5,710 nt of DNA, taken from the NCBI GenBank assembly GCA_030037515.1, contig JASHRE010000167.1, positions 1-5,710 on the forward strand. Reading direction: 5' to 3'. Positions 5,363 to 5,710 of this stretch are shown piece after piece. Within the stretch, counting starts at the first letter, position 1. Every line of letters starts with the position of its first letter. Both the position numbers and the translations under genes were made by a program. Below the pieces are notes generated by a model that saw only the letters and a program-made list of their open reading frames with translations, made no database searches and was not told where the DNA came from. This DNA is from Candidatus Sulfotelmatobacter sp. Its GTDB lineage: Bacteria > Acidobacteriota > Terriglobia > Terriglobales > Acidobacteriaceae.

Positions 5363-5560
5363 ACGGACTGATTATGAATGAACGCGCTTGCCTCCCGCCA
5401 TCGCATAGAAGTCGGCTCCGGTCGATGCTTGGATCAGGAAACTGGGTTGAAAAAAACCCTCCCGAGAGGCAACTCATCCCGGCCACCGCCGCTTCCTAGG
5501 GGATTGGTCGCGTGCTCGTTAACCACTTCTTCGGGCAGGACTTAGTCTTGCATGGAATCC

Positions 5561-5589
5561 TTGCTTTGAGGGGGCACCCGGCCTAAAAT
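5561..5589 (+). promoter_or_regulatory. Sigma70-type promoter for the rightmost gene
   Basis: TTGCTT (5561-5566) and TAAAAT (5584-5589) are separated by exactly 17 bases. The -10 differs from consensus at one position and the -35 keeps TTG. Transcription would begin near 5596, leaving a short leader of about 28 bases that carries the ribosome binding site AGGAG. Confidence 0.6.
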
Positions 5590-5623
5590 AGGACAGCACA
5601 GTTCTTTGGCAGGAGTCCCTCTT

Positions 5624-5710
5624 ATGTCCCGGGTTGCTTGGTATCGGACTTTGCTTTCCCTTTTCTTGTGTGCAGGCATGGCGTCGTTTGCCTTCGCACA
5701 AAACAACTCC
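5624..5710 (+). CDS. Start of an exported protein (signal peptide only; runs off window)
   Basis: Only 29 codons are visible. ATG 5624 is preceded by AGGAG (5611-5615) with 8 bases between, and by a good promoter. The translation is a classic Sec signal peptide: MSRVAWYR as the charged n-region, a hydrophobic core TLLSLFLCAG, and a signal peptidase I site AFA before QNNS. The Cys in the core is not in a lipobox context. The product is therefore periplasmic, outer-membrane or secreted; its identity cannot be told from this window. Divergence from the adaptor gene makes an outer-membrane channel one possibility, but nothing visible shows it. Confidence 0.75.
   Translation, partial: MSRVAWYRTLLSLFLCAGMASFAFAQNNS

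Larger units (their letters stand above)
5080..5623. other. Divergent intergenic region, 544 bases
   Basis: This separates the adaptor gene (minus) from the rightmost gene (plus). It contains the ECF-like promoter, the GC-rich palindrome, the tandem 12-mer, and a small hairpin GGGTT-GAAAAA-AACCC (5444-5459) followed by an overlapping weak stem CCTC/GAGG (5458-5469). It also holds the sigma70-like promoter of the rightmost gene. AGGAGGT (5211-5217) stands 5 bases before a GTG (5223) opening a 52-codon frame to 5381. Third-position GC there is only 25 of 52, so I do not call it a gene. No riboswitch family was recognised. Confidence 0.5.

Noticed and set aside
5305..5499. 64-codon GTG frame in the divergent intergenic region
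   Set aside because: No ribosome binding site, and an Arg/Ser/Pro-rich composition typical of noncoding GC-rich DNA.
5363..5560. Riboswitch or structured RNA ahead of the rightmost gene
   Set aside because: Only two weak overlapping stems are visible, no known core motif is recognised, and the likely promoter lies downstream of them.

Overview
The window looks like chromosomal DNA from a GC-rich, Gram-negative-type bacterium, most likely an acidobacterium. This rests on gene style and intergenic character, not on a database match. The coding regions look about 60% GC, while one intergenic stretch (957-1080) is 34% GC by hand count (42 of 124). Proteins with signal peptides and an envelope-spanning adaptor imply an outer membrane.

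Left part, plus strand: the 3' two-thirds of ftsZ (1-762) enters from outside the window and ends with a textbook C-terminal peptide. A possible 56-residue small protein (792-962) follows, carrying two back-to-back hairpins at its 3' end. Next is an AT-rich control region full of GTAAC/GTTAC half-sites, then a gene for a secreted or membrane-anchored penicillin-binding transpeptidase with no recognisable partner domain (1197-2417). It ends at a well-formed rho-independent terminator (2451-2474).

Middle and right, minus strand: a MacA/HlyD-type periplasmic adaptor (5079-3685) is followed by a stand-alone MacB/LolD-type ABC ATPase (3521-2763), converging on the transpeptidase gene. The ATPase has no membrane domain and no permease gene follows it, so this efflux or lipoprotein-type transporter must take its permease from elsewhere. 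An ECF-sigma-like promoter is a candidate driver of the adaptor gene.

Far right: a 544-base divergent intergenic region holds a perfect 12-bp tandem duplication, a GC-rich palindrome and a sigma70-like promoter. It leads into a plus-strand gene of which only the 29-residue signal-peptide end is visible (5624 to the window edge).

The theme is the cell envelope: division (FtsZ), peptidoglycan cross-linking (transpeptidase) and tripartite export (adaptor plus ATPase). I found no CRISPR array, insertion sequence, tRNA or rRNA. No clearly new system is evident; the best leads are the GTAAC operator-like cluster, the small ORF/hairpin region after ftsZ, and the transporter without a permease.
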